Shown one piece after another: positions 1-13,400 of a stretch of 64,000 bases of DNA. Both the position numbers and the translations under genes were made by a program. Position 1 is the stretch's first letter, and every line of letters starts with the position of its first letter. Source of the DNA: Paragonimus westermani (lineage: Eukaryota; Platyhelminthes; Trematoda; Plagiorchiida; Troglotrematidae); contig QNGE01003782.1 in the NCBI GenBank assembly GCA_008508345.1, positions 1 to 64,000 on the forward strand. Direction: 5' to 3'. The notes below the pieces were generated by a model. That model saw only the letters and a list, made by a program, of their open reading frames with translations. It did no database searches and had not been told where the DNA came from.

Positions 1-3000
1 CTACAACAAGCCATAGTTCACCCGCACCCTGTCTTTTCGGACTGTAGCCAGCAAACTCAAGCGAGGAGCACTGTGACAAGTGTTGGGGAGACATACGTAA
101 AACTTATACGAACCACCTTCACGTGTGAGGTTTATTCGTTTAAGTGAATTTTGAGATATCTATTTTATCGAACGTCACATAATGCACTCACAGCCTACAG
201 AAAATGCGTCGTAGACAACAAGTGACAAACGAACATCCAGCAAGCATAACCAACCCGAAATTATCAGGTTTCGAGACTGGCCACACAGGAACTATACACT
301 GTTGACTGGTTGCAGAAAAATGGATGGCACACATGCATCCGAGGTGCCTCAGGTTGGCAAGTACCAACTGGGTTCTCCACTAATCAACATCAGTCCGAAA
401 GGTAATTCCTCAGTTTCATCCCTTCTGCTCCTTGAATTCAGTGTCTGCTACCCACTAGCTAAAACACTATGTCAACGTGCTTTCACAAAAACGGGAAGCA
501 CTGTCCAGCGGATCGAGTGTTTTTTGGGGGGCAAACATTGCAATCATACGAAATCTGATTGGTGTGATTATAACATGGTGTGCAAGATTACGTCATCTTG
601 TAAGAACCATTTTAGAGTTACGGTTGTGTAACTAGTACTGGTGAATCATCAAGGATTTTCTTAGCCTAATGGATTACTAGAGACTCCATAAAAAGCAGTA
701 TAATGCTGGATGAACTTAGCATACAGCTTGTGCTGGTTACACAGTTATCACATATTGCTGAATGATCACATCTCTAGGTAAGCCACAATACTATTTGCAT
801 ATCGCTCGGTCTACAGATTAGGTATTACGCAATGTCTCATAATTTGGCAGTGTTTGCTATGCTTGTATTGCGATTACATGTGAACTAGGAAACTGTCAAG
901 TTGACCCGGCCAAAAAAGCCTGGATTAGGATCATTCGGTTCCAGGAACCCTAGACTAACATAAGAATATTATGATCATTGCTCTGGGTGGATTCCAGGCT
1001 GAGGCCAGAAGGAAAATTCAGGGCATAAACTCAGATTTTAAGAGGTGTCGTTAAGTCACTTGTTGACTTAAAAAACACTAACAAGTGGATCAAGTATGGC
1101 TTGTTTCGTCATGTTTTCTGGCTGAAGTTCTCTTTGGAAGTGCAGCATTTGAATTGATCAGTCTGTGTGAACGGATTGGAAGCCAAAATCTTTGATATGT
1201 TTTGCACATCCTGATGTGCAAGAATTTACACTTGAATAACATCTTCCACACATCACGGTGATCATTTGGTCAGCGTTCGCTTAAGGAAGAAAATATTTCT
1301 CATAAATAATGAGGGGTTTTGATTGTAAGTTTCATGTTCTTACAGATTTTTCTGCTAGCCGTTTTCGGGTGGAAGCACTGATGAATGCAGCTGAGAGCTT
1401 ATGTGTGATGATTCTGCCGTGATCACTCTGAAGTAAATGGCGCAGTGATCAATACGTTTGCTTAATGGAAGCGTAACCGGGGTTCTAGTCCCGGCCCTGA
1501 GAAGAATAGCTGGAAAGTCTACGTGAATATAAAAACTACAATCATTCAAGTGATATACTACTTTGGCCATTGCTAAAGATGTTTCAGACTAGGTTTCTTG
1601 ACAGGACTCGTCAGATTTCAGCTTGGCAAAACACTGTACAATGAAAGCTTATGAAGGGGTTCACGTAGTGTGACGACCTGTTCTGAAGTCAACATGTGTA
1701 CATTCTGGATTGGGTGTCACCTGTCTACCATAGTAGTTATTCCTAGGAATATTCGGTTCCTATCAATCATCGTACAGTGTTTCCTGTTCGGTTTTAAGAG
1801 GTTTGCGTCTTCATTGGAGGCACACTAAACAAGGATTCACAACTGGCAAATGATTTCTTGGGAGGGAGCATTTCCTTCTGGAGAAGTACTATATCTACCA
1901 GCTTATTGCATTACCAGGGCCTCGGATACACTTTGAAAATTCAGTGGCCATCCGTAAATTGTTTTCCATAGCCAAATCATTTTGAACTAATACATCCAAA
2001 AGCACACATCTCTCCTGTGGGTTGATTTGTTTGTTCCCGATAGCGCGTAAGCTAACAAAATGGCGCGCTGTATACAGAAGCATACTCTTACGTCTTCAAC
2101 GAAAACGTTTACGAAAATGCTGCGCCTTCGGTTTCACTAAAACCTCCAACAAAACTACTATTTTAGACTTGTCCTCGTCTGAAGTGCTTAAAAAGACGAC
2201 CAATGTAATCCCTTTTTGTCTGCTGTTGAATAATACAATGTGCAGCCCGTCATTCACAAGACTTACCGCAGAAGCTAACTGGAAGTTAACCGGTATACTT
2301 AAACTTGGAATGACTCAGTGATGTTTCAGTTTTACACACCAGTGGAACAATGGCAGTGCAACTGAAATAAGGTTTGGAGCGTCTGAGCAACGTGATGGTC
2401 TGCTAAGGCATTTTTCTAGAGTCTGTAGATGACCGGGTAGAACATTAAAATATATTACTCACAGTGGAAAAACTCCTTATGTGACAGAGCAGTGTCATGC
2501 CATGACTTACGTCATTTCTGATTGTCAATAGGTACGAGGGCCTGCTGTGAACACTATTGTGCGTGAGGATCCCATCAAAAATAACCGCATCATTTAACGG
2601 TTAAAATGCCATGTGTGATTCTAACAAGATTGTTTCCGCACACTAAAGCAACCCGTTTCCAGTTTCTTTCAGGGCGTGTAATTCAAAAGTAGCATTCCAG
2701 ACGGTGCTGACTAGTTCTGTCTAAGCTGCTGGCCTTTGCTCAACACAGTGTGAACAAATACCTAAGAATATGTATACACGGTGAGCTCTGAATAGTTTGT
2801 TTAGTTCAACCGTAATAATTGGGTAGTCTCTTTCTGCACAATTCGTATTGCACCCTGCTGAGTATATCCGCTTGGTTGCCCTTGGTGCATGGGCCATTGT
2901 TTATGCAGTCATTGAAGACGAGAGGGTCTTGTCCGAAACTCCGACGTTTTGTTTGACACGTGTATGTTCTCAATAATACGCGTCCAATGATTTATCGAAT

Positions 3001-6000
3001 TACTTATTAAGGCTTCAGTTTAGCAAACTGAACTTAAATGTACATTCAAAAGTTTCAACTTCACACGCGCGGTTTCACTTTTGTTCGACTTGGTCAAGTA
3101 TAATCAACAGAAACCTGCGTTGCGTACAGACAACCGTAGTGGTATGACTTGCGCATATTCTGCGCCAGACCAACAGTTCGATAAGCATCGTTTGAAATAA
3201 AACGATGTCGGTAAGGATGATTGTAGTCAGTGTACTCAAGCTCTAAAGTCGCTTACGAGAAAACGGTAGATAACAGTGTAACAGTCGAGGAAATATGTTG
3301 CTTACACCCGGTAAGAATGTCAGGAGAAGACCAGTCTGCTGACAAAAATTATAGATGATGGAAAATATGCTTTTCGGTTTGATCCGCACTGTTTTGATAA
3401 TGCAACGGATGGTGATTTCTGGATTTTATTGGGTAGGTTGGTGAAGGAACAGGGATAACTTCACAGGTAAAACCACTCCAAGTTAGTGTCTGAAGTGTAT
3501 CTTACGTTTTTTGTGACCACGGAAGAACCTTCGCCTAAGCAGTTGTTTACCGGCTGAACTGCCGTACAGGTTGTAGTAAAAGATAGGACCACGAACGCAT
3601 ACACTCATTTGCGTGGCTGACATGTATCCACACATATTGGACAACAGTCGATTGTCATTCGCCTTGATGTCCCGTCCCCTATAGTGCATACTCATGGTTC
3701 CATTAGTCGCTTCTGTTCCCTCATCTTCCTGGCTTAGAGACTTTCTCTTTAGTTCCCGAATTTGTGCATTCTACTACCCACAGAAGAAGTTGCATGCAAT
3801 GCAAGACGTTGTGTTGCCCGTTGATGCAAGTCGAGTCACGTATGTGCCAGAAAATTCACAGCTTCTAGCAAATTCTAGCACTGATACAGTCACCTGAGTT
3901 CCCAAGCCCTTCCAGACATTTACAAGAGGATAATCACAAAGCCGTTTAGCAGGCAGTTTAAATCCAGCTCGGTTGTGGAAAGGTTATGTGACTAATGTTT
4001 GTGGTCGTGGACAGTTACATGCAACAACAGCTAATGTAAACCTTCTTAACAATGATTTACCATTAGCCAAATAGACTCATTTGTCTAAACCATGGCATAG
4101 GTCTGTCAGACTTAATGGCGTAAACTTATATTTGGAAGTGGGGCCACATGAAATTTTTCTCCTACTAGAGCTGCATTTTTTCGGTAACGGGATGTAATTC
4201 AGACAGAAGACCATATATTGCTACGCACATCATACGACACTTCAGTCGCATTGTCTACTCTATACGTATGAATGCTCTAGTTGTTATGGGTTTATTTGCT
4301 TACATTAATTTGGTCTGTAACGACTAGCAGCCCATCTATTGTTAAGCACCTTGTTGTAGGATGATGTCAAGCTAGTGCTGATTGTCAGTGAACTTTGTTA
4401 CGTTACGGTTGAGGTACGTATTGAATTAATTGACGTAGTTCAATAAATCTGGCGCCACGGAAAACTAGATTTAGTTGAATGCTTTGTTGAGGGCTTTTTT
4501 CCCATATATTTGACGGAGATCGTCGCATATTCCAGCTTCTTTACAATCGCGGTGCATGCGGTTCCTTAAATGAAGCATTTGAAATCACAATCAATAACAA
4601 GCCATAAAAACTGTGGTGGTACACAAGTAACCACAGGGTCTTTCAGGACTTTGGTTGATAGCAAGTTGAAGTCAAACCTAGTTTATTTATTCGAGAAAAC
4701 GATCTAAATTTTTACGAGAAACTCTTCTCGTATCTTATACCAGCAACATGAAAGCTAGATAGCGACATCGCCAGGGGTTGAACAACATCACATTGTTTCG
4801 CACTTACATTCTGTAATTTTCCAATCGGCATGGAATTTGGGTTCGAGACTGACTTTATTTCGGACTCATGGATAACGGTAGACTAACCGATCATTTGGAT
4901 TAAAGGTGAAGAAACCTAGTAACCTTTTTAACGTTATCCATTCGGCGTGCATGTGGCTGCATTGAAAATGTGTCCTAACATCAAACAATCGCTTTTCAAC
5001 AATGTGCAAATTCGAACTGTTTTGGTTCGGTGAACACCAGGCCACATTGTGTGTTGACTAATAAATTGGGTCAGTGTAATTTGACACCTATAAAGTAAAA
5101 TGAAAATCTGGCATGGTCATGAGCAAGGGATTATTGTGGTTTGGATAAATATTGTGGAGGAGTTGATATACTGGCAGCCACTGGATACTCGGATGCAGTT
5201 GGGGAGAGGAAATGTGTATCGGTACTAATCAGTCAAATCATAGACAAGTCGAGCTGGTCGGGTTTCTGTTAGCTCAAAAAGAGGTGTAAAACAAGTTGAT
5301 GTTCCTTCTTGCAGGAAAAAAGGCAGAGTAACTGGTTCACAGAATGTTCTTCAAGTGGACATTACTGGCCACATGAATCTACACTTAACGTTCATACTCA
5401 GATAGTGTTTGAGATTTGCTCATTTCGAAAATAAACACAGGACTGGAGGTTCACTTTCATTCGAGTTCATTGATACAGTGTATTTCGTTCGTGGTCAGAA
5501 TTGTCTCTGGTGATCCTGTCAGGCGGACGCCAACACGTCCGCAGTGATTTTGCTCATCACTGTAAGTTCAGCTCAAGACGAGAGGAATGTATTTTTCTCT
5601 CCTTGTATTTGTCAATATCTGGTACTTCAGAGTAAGTCCTCGCAACTGTGAATCTTCCAAAAGCACCTTGTCATCTTTTGCTGTTTTAGTTTGGTATTTG
5701 TAACTAAGTACTACGTTCGTGAAATTGGATCTCACTAACTAGACTTGAACAGTACAACTAACCCGTAGTTACATTTTTGTGTGCAAATTAGGCACGAAGT
5801 GCTAAGAAAACACATGTCAAGACCTTGAGCAAACGGACTTTCATCCCAGGACAGTAGCAAGCTTCAAAAACCGTTCGTTTACTCGAATATGGTGCACCCT
5901 GGGGAAATGTTTGGCGAATAAGGTAACACTTAAGCCATGTTACTAAATAAACGCCAGGGAATCAAACCTATGAGCTAGGTTGATCAGTTACCTTAACTGG

Positions 6001-6860
6001 TGCAGAAGAAGAGGCTGTTGTAAAGCTTGTTTTGAGCACATCAGGAGAGAGTTTTCAGATTTGATGGAATGAGTGTTGTGGCTTTGGGTAAGTCACATCT
6101 AGACGAACAGAACAAAATAATTGACCTTTTGAAGGACATGGCAGTCTACGATCCTACGGGAACGTTCTTCCGTAGACAGGTTGCGCTGCAAGGGAGTTTA
6201 CGCCAAAATATTTTTCAGAAAATAGAGCTGATCCGTCACGACAGGGCATTAAACGCTTGAAAAGTCTGAACATGGCTTTCCAAGAATCTTTACAGAGAAT
6301 GGCATCTGGTACGACGAGAAAAACTTGTAGATTAATCCTTAATGCATGAAAAAAATAATAAACCGAATAGGCATATATTGTCAGGGACCAAATCAAGTTG
6401 ACAATAGGTATAACTCAAGGGATAAAACGGTTCGTGATCAGAACAGCTGTTACTGTTATATCGGTGGTAAAAGAGACACTGTGTGCTAACAGGGGATGAT
6501 CTGAGTTTTAAGCTATCATATGCCACCATCAAAATGTGTAAATACCAGAACATTTTGTGCTGTCGCCATACAAATGTCATACCATGATCTACCATGTTCT
6601 AGACTTGTGAGTGGAAGGTAACTTTCCGTCTTAGCTACGTACAAAAGAGCTTGCGGTCAAAATCTCAAATCATTCGGAAAAGCAAATTGGAAACAAGCCA
6701 AGTTTAGTCAGTAGAACACTTTAAGCATCCCAAGAGATGATCTTCTACCCCTTTATACAATCACCTCTTCAACAGATGGAGGACAAGTAACTAAGTGTGG
6801 TGGACTGGCAAAATGACTGGTGAAAATAATTACAGTTAGTTTCAATTAGGGGAAACTCTA
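1..6860. other. No gene recognised; intergenic or intronic DNA
   Basis: Only short open frames of about 60-110 codons without family motifs. A stretch near 890-960 (minus sense) resembles the 3' half of the SINE described at 6865-7493, but is too diverged to call. A diverged repeat lies at 3586-3780. Nothing else was supported. Confidence 0.6.
3586..3780 (+). repeat. Diverged dispersed repeat, copy 1
   Basis: Shares collinear patches with 11436-11620: 'aacgc-tacactcattt', a middle patch ending 'tcattcgcct', then 'tagtc-cttct' and 'ttcc-gaat'. Roughly two-thirds of bases seem to match over 190 bp by eye. Family unknown. Confidence 0.4.
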
Positions 6861-6864
6861 TTGA

Positions 6865-7010
6865 TATGCAAGTAGTGTGGTAGATTTCACAATTTAGATG
6901 AGACCCGGCTGCAAAAAATCTGGACTTAGATTAGATTCGAACCAGCGACAGAAACAGCATGCCCAAACGCGGCAAGCGCTCTACCGGCTGAACTACGAAC
7001 GATGCCGAAG
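6865..7010 (-). repeat. tRNA-derived SINE, copy A
   Basis: Read on the minus strand it has a pol III A-box-like block (TAGTTCAGCCGGTAGAGCGC) and, about 45 nt later, a B-box (GGTTCGAATC). The tail AAGTCCAGATTTTTTGCA…CTCATCTAAATT is shared with copies B and C. The body is tRNA-like (about 70 nt) with a non-tRNA tail, the SINE arrangement. It is not a functional tRNA gene. Confidence 0.65.
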
Positions 7011-7017
7011 CGGTTAC

Positions 7018-7105
7018 TGTCGCTGACTCGAATCCAGCAGAAGCCAGGATTTTTGCGCAGTTGGGTCTCTCCTAAATTATCAAGTCTGCCAAACTACTTA
7101 TCGGT
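7018..7105 (+). repeat. tRNA-derived SINE, copy B (5'-truncated)
   Basis: Starts inside the tRNA-like part with TGTCGCTGACTCGAATCC (a mutated B-box) and continues with the same tail as copies A and C (CCAGGATTTTTGCGCAGT…, then CCTAAATTAT). It lies head to head with copy A, only a few bases away. Confidence 0.55.
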
Positions 7106-7354
7106 AATACAGTTCCAGTGCTTGATGGTGGAGCTGATGGAATCGAACGCGAACTAGTTGAGAAATCCTGCTTGCACAATCAATCTGTTGGATCATATAG
7201 TGGATTCCATTTGAACTCAGTTACCCAGTCATTCCACCACCACCAAATGGTCTTACAAATCGACTGTCCAAACGACGTTTCACAATTTGTTCACATTAGA
7301 ATCCACCAGAGCCACTGTTGAGTTGAAAATATGAAACTTCTGAGCTCCCTGCGT

Positions 7355-7493
7355 GGTTTTTAGTTCCGCTGGTAGAGCGCTTGCCGCGTTCGGGTATACT
7401 GTTTCTGTCGCTGGTTCGAACCCAGTCTAAGTCCAGAGTTTTCGCAATCGGGCCTCATCTAAATTATGGAATATGCCACATTACTCATTTTAT
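7355..7493 (+). repeat. tRNA-derived SINE, copy C
   Basis: Contains the A-box-like TAGTTCCGCTGGTAGAGCGC, the B-box GGTTCGAACCC and the tail AAGTCCAGAGTTTTCGCA followed by CTCATCTAAATTATG. The best preserved of the three copies. The spacer from copy B (7106-7354) has no recognised content. Confidence 0.65.
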
Positions 7494-10400
7494 TTAGCCA
7501 CCTAGATTTCACTATGTAGACTCGTTCATCCTATGTCTAGTTAGCCTTTCTTATTACCTGCCGAAGAAATCCTGATAGGAGTTAACTTTGTTGTGAGCAC
7601 GAATTTATAAAAATGATCAAACATGACAGCATTACTGAATTAGTGATGTAGTGGCACCATGAACGGGAACTCTAAAACTGCGCCGTGGTAACCGCTACAA
7701 TCGTTTTATGAGCAAACACTGTGTGAAAAATTTCGTAAAAAAAGAATGACGAAATGAACTATGGTAACCTTAATGTTCAGTCAACAATAACTAGTCCACA
7801 GCCACCATCAGACCAGTGGAGTTCAAGTGGGACGATAAACAGATTCCACTATTAGAGTAACGGTAAGTCAGCTAAATGAACGCCACTAACCAGATACATA
7901 AAATCGTCGTAAGCGGATCCGAGATCAAGGACCGGTCAAACAAACCAGTGGGCTTAGCCTGGTCAATCAGCAGATAGCCATTAGCCGTCAACCTGAACAC
8001 CATTGGGCAGATCGGTTGGGTAAGAAATATTAAAAGAGACTAATAGCTCACAAAGGTTCTGGAATCAGCTAGGTACACGGATTCCATGAAAAGTTCTACA
8101 TAGCAGGTACGGAACAATGGAAGATAGTGTGGGTCTGTTGGAATTTCATCGAAACGACTAACTTATCTGTTTTAACACATAATGGATGTACGACAGGCAT
8201 TGTGCATTTTCAAACTTACGATGGATTTGACAGCGCGAATGGAGAGATGGTCAATACTCATGAAAAACAATACATGTGTTCGTACCTGTAAACTATTAGT
8301 GACTTTTATGCACCTAGGGGTAAATTAACTGAGCAGTCCCCCGTGTCAGTGTCACGAAGCAAATTTAACTTACAGGACCCAGTAGCTCCTAAATCACCCT
8401 ACTCACTGTGTTGCCGACCTGGAAGAACTGCCAATAGCACTTTCAAATCATTGCTTGTCAACTGGCCGTCTCTCGAAAACTGAGAGCCAGCTCATAAACA
8501 CGCCTGTCACCAAAGGTAGGCATGCAGAATACCAAACAAACTGTCCCTCAATAGGGTTGCCTTTAGTAGTGTAGTGAGGAGACACGGTCGCACCATACTA
8601 CTCACACCACTATTCAGCAGCAGCATGGATCGAGATGATCGCGGATCGAGATAATCGCGTGATAAATACGACAGAGATACGGGATGGATCGTTGGAGGGC
8701 AGAATGACATATAATGGCTTTCGCTACACGACGGAACTGATACATGGTGTCTAAAGCGACTGGAGTATCCTCAGAAGAGTATGGTGTGCAAATGAGTGTT
8801 TCCGTTTCTAGTCGTGCTCAGACGCTTAAGTAGTGTGTTGGTTTCTCCAATAAAGTAACCTTTGTGTCATCCGCCTTCTGGGTCCACAACAGTAGTTTCC
8901 AAGAAAATGGCCGAACTCGTCCCCAAAGGAGCAGCAAGGTTTCCGTAAGCGCTATTCTTATGTCACAAATCTGCTGGCTGCTCGTGACCTTTGAACGAAA
9001 GTTGTCAACGCTGAACTGACCAGTATCGTAATCTGTCTTGAATTTTACACACAGTGATACGGTTGATCGCTCCATTCTGCTACGCAAACTTCATAGTTAA
9101 TGCCTCAGTTGTCGCTCACTCAAGTACCCTGAGGATTATTTAAATGAACGTGAGTTCCACTTCAAGATGACTGCACAGTTGTCAGTCTGGTCCGGTGCCA
9201 ACAGTGGCGTGCCGCAACGATTCATTCTTTTCCTTCTTGAACTATTTGATATTGTCAAGTCACCGGTGCTGTTGTGAGCACAGAAAAGTATTCTGGCATG
9301 TTGTAGCGTCCGGAAGATAGGTTGGTCTTACAGAACGATTCCAAGTGTCCACAGAAAAAAGTTGTCACGCAACAACATTAATCCACAAACAATTTAAGTC
9401 TGATTACAAATTCTGCTTTCATTTGTGAAATAAACACAATGACATCATACCTGCTGGTAAGAACTTGTGGAACCTTCCAAATTGAAGTATTTCCCATTTT
9501 ATTCAGCACCACAATCTCCCCACTTGTAGAAGCAAACCTTCTGAACTTTCTTCCTTGCCTTGAAGTGTTTTGGTACTCACTGAGGTTATTCAGAGGCAGA
9601 CCAGTAGGAGAGCTTTTGGGGTTCAAGAAAATTCCATATCCAAAGAGACTAGCAGGATTATATCAATTCTGACTACGTTACACACATATTGGAAGACGTC
9701 TAATTCTCGTCCACAATACTCTTTACGCCCTACTTCATTTTCTAACAGAACTACGCTCACTAAATAGGGGTGAAAGCATTAAGAATTAATCTTTGAAACC
9801 GAATTATGTACTAGGTAGTTTACTGTGTGAGCAACACTGCTTCACAGTCAAGGTCTGTTTAAGTTGGAACGCACTGTCTGACCTCGTGGTAACTGCAAAA
9901 TCCGTGGAGAGATTTAGGATTCTGCGTGATCAGCACACATATGAGGAACAACCTACAGTGCAAGTGTACTGGCCACCATCCTAGACCAGTCCAGAAGGCC
10001 ACTACGTTGATTTAATGTGTTTTAGATTTCTCTGCTGAGATTGTTGTCTGTCGATAGCTTGGTCGAAGTTCCCTTTTTTCCCCCTTCCATTTGAGTTTTT
10101 TGCACCCTCAAAACGTGCAAGATACCTTTTCTCTGACAAAAGTGGGTTGGGATTGTAATAGGCTACTAGAGAGAGGTGCAGGCTTTAAAATACACCTTCA
10201 GACTGATAATGGGATGAAACTTGTCCACTTAAACCACAAAAGGAATTAAGCCAGTTCATCAAGGGGGACTCGTTTGCACCAGCAAACTTTAAGCAGGCAT
10301 TCTTAATGAAATATCCATCGAGCAAACTACCCTAAGTTGACGGTAAACAATCTGGACTGGTCGAAGGACGTAGCAAGCTAACCGGACAACATGGACAGTA

Positions 10401-13400
10401 GGCTGACCTCTCGGCCTTGATTTTCACCTCCGTATAAGTTAGCCAAAAACAGGCATTGACCAAAGAGGGAACACTAGTAAGCGACGTTCTTTCGAATTGG
10501 GGAGTTTAACATCGGTTGCCGGAATGAATGAAACACTAACATGCACGACTGAAAAACTTAGTAACGTAATTACAAAACGAACACAGGTCAAACGTGTGAC
10601 AGCATGTCGTGACTCATGAACGCCCTTTCTCATGTAATACCCAGTGAACCGGGATCGGAGATGGACTACTCATAGTCTGGTAAAGACAAACGGTTAAACC
10701 ACACCACTCGAGATTTGCTAGACTGAGGCTATTATTGGAGAAAGTATATGAAGAACAATCAAACAAAATCTAGTGTATATGTACAACGATACTATTGTGA
10801 TATGATTCACATCCATAGGACTACATGTTATATTATCAAAATGGGTGACTCCGTTCGTTAGAAGACAGCGGTGAAGAACAGCCATTCTGGTTAACTTCTT
10901 ATCTGGTTACTGCAATTATATAGGTTCAACAAAACTGAATCACCAAAACACTCACCAGGATAACCAGTTACTGGTCGTTTGAGTGGCTTAACTCGTTGGC
11001 TTAGAATTTTGAACTCACACGGATCAAGGATAGGTTTCTTAATACTGATCTAACTTTGACGAATGCACATTAACCGTATTGATGTGATGAAGGAGTATTA
11101 AAAACAACGGATGGTCACTGTTGTCTTCTATAGCTCAGTGAGAATTTTCGTGGGATTACAAACATGCAAAGGCACCCTATTCCTTACTGACTAGTTCGTT
11201 CCCTAAACGATCTTTGTACCACAACGGTAACATTAGAAAGTCCGTGGACCCATCCATATTCCGCGCTGAAAGAGTCAGACGAAGGAGAAAAATGATTCTC
11301 AAAGGTGGGTATGAAAACAGTAAGTAACCCGTTGAACGACTACCTGTTTGGTATTGTTGTGTCCGCAAGAGATGCTTGGCCAGCAAGTTGGTTTATTGCG
11401 CAAACCTCCGTATAGGTCATGTCAAAAACTAAACCACAAACGCGTACACTCATTTGTACGACAGAATGCACTCACATACATTGGGTGACAGTACGTGATC
11501 ATTCGCCTAGGTGGAAGTTCTCACACATCATGTGCACACTGTTCCGATAGTCTCTTCTTGTCCGTCGTGTTCGGGGCTTGTCCTTTTGTTCCTGAATGTC
11601 GCCTGTGGGTAATACACTACTCGTGAGTAGTATACTACTCACAACGAAAATACCTGTTATACAACAGTATGTGCTAATGAAGGTTGGATTTGCTGGAAGA
11701 AGGTGCGCTTCGCCAAATAGTTGTCTTTCCTAAAGCAAACATTCTGCACTGATTATCGGAAAGTGTTTAACATCTGTTTTCGATGTTCATTTCGTTTACA
11801 ACTATGTTAGCATATATCTCAGATTTTTATAAACCAGGTGATCATATTCTGTCTCACTGACACCTAGGTTCAGTTATTCTAATTTACGAAAATTGTGATG
11901 TTAATCAGTGATTTTCCGTAGACCTGACACAGCTCCGTCATTCGGCTGTTCCTTGCTCGACTGATTCATAGTTGAGACAAGAGGACAGTCTTATTTTGTA
12001 CATTCTATTCAGCATTTTATAAAATCCCATTGATCGATCATCTTTCTGACGCTTTCAGGACCTACAATATTTTTCATAAGACCATTTCAACTGGCTTTAT
12101 TGGGTTCACAGACTACGCACAACCCAGTGATAAATCTGAATCTGCTCTGATATATTAAAAAAATTGCGGGTGGTCCCATGATTTTAGAAATCAGTTTTCA
12201 ATTGCTCGTTGAGTGCAAACACACAGTCCCAACGTAATAGATTATTTCATCATAACGTAATGAGCGTAAACCCGCCCAATATTGTCGCTGATGTTAAGGT
12301 GCACATGTTTTGAATTGCTGTCATCAATACACTAACACGAACCTTGTCAGAATGGAAGGTTTTTTCACAGTATAAGTCATTGGTTTTCGTGCATGCTTGG
12401 TAACTGGATGTTTTAGTTGTTTGGCTATGTGCTTGCTTTAAAATGATCCCCTTTGATGAAAACATTCCTCACTAAGGTTGACATGCTTTCACTCCCAACA
12501 GTCAAACTGCTCATGATTCAAGCTTTTACACGTCACTTAACATGTATTCTTTAGTCTAACATGTGCGCCCAACACTACACTCAGTACGTAAATATTCGTG
12601 CGACTTATTCCCTTGGGTTAATCTCTATACCAATGTTCCCGAAAGCCTATATTCCCACACGTATGTTTCAAGAACAAGTGCGGAACGGGCTGGTTTACTG
12701 CAATCCGAATAGCTGGAAGATTTTTATCAGCTGGTCTTATCCAGAGGAAGTGAGTAACCTGAACTCTTGGTCTTACCTGATGGATCACTCAGCAAGGCAC
12801 AATAAGGTCCAGTGACAATTGATGTTGATGCAGACAATTCATTGCAGTTTAAGCGTCTGGACGAGCACCGGGACCATGAAACGGGTGTCCGATAACGCCA
12901 CTGCCAACTGTTTTGATAGGAGACACGGTAACTGTCTGTTAGTTCATATTAATCCCAATCGTGGCATCAGTATGGTCTATTGATGTGTTCTATTAAGAGC
13001 GAAGGTCTAGTATAGAGATTCTTGTCGTCTGTGGGAATACGACTGTTGCGGCCAGTTTTGGGCGATTTGGTTTTTAATTTGCTAACCACTGTCAATCGAA
13101 ATGCCTAGGGTCCAACAGATTCTCCATGCACTCGTGACCCATATTATTATACAGAATCCAACTAAGTGTGTATTGTTTATCTACTTTCGAGACTTTCTGC
13201 TCCGGGACTGAGAAGTAAATGGGAATAACTGATATATGGAATCCTGAGTGAAAGCTGTCTAACTTCCCATTGTTTCCCGGACAAGAGTTTGGCGATTCTG
13301 ATGATTACCACGGCTCAGAAACGTTTCAATTAACAGAGGTTGTGGTTCGCAAAACGTGACCGGCGCGTTGTCCCTCAGAACGACAATTCTGGCTAAAAGT

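Noticed and set aside
1440..1500. SINE B-box-like GGTTCTAGTCCC
   Set aside because: No A-box and no similarity to the SINE tail found at 7 kb.
6900..7480. tRNA genes suggested by A/B-box pairs
   Set aside because: The bodies carry no convincing acceptor stem or anticodon arm and share a non-tRNA tail in three copies, so they are SINEs.
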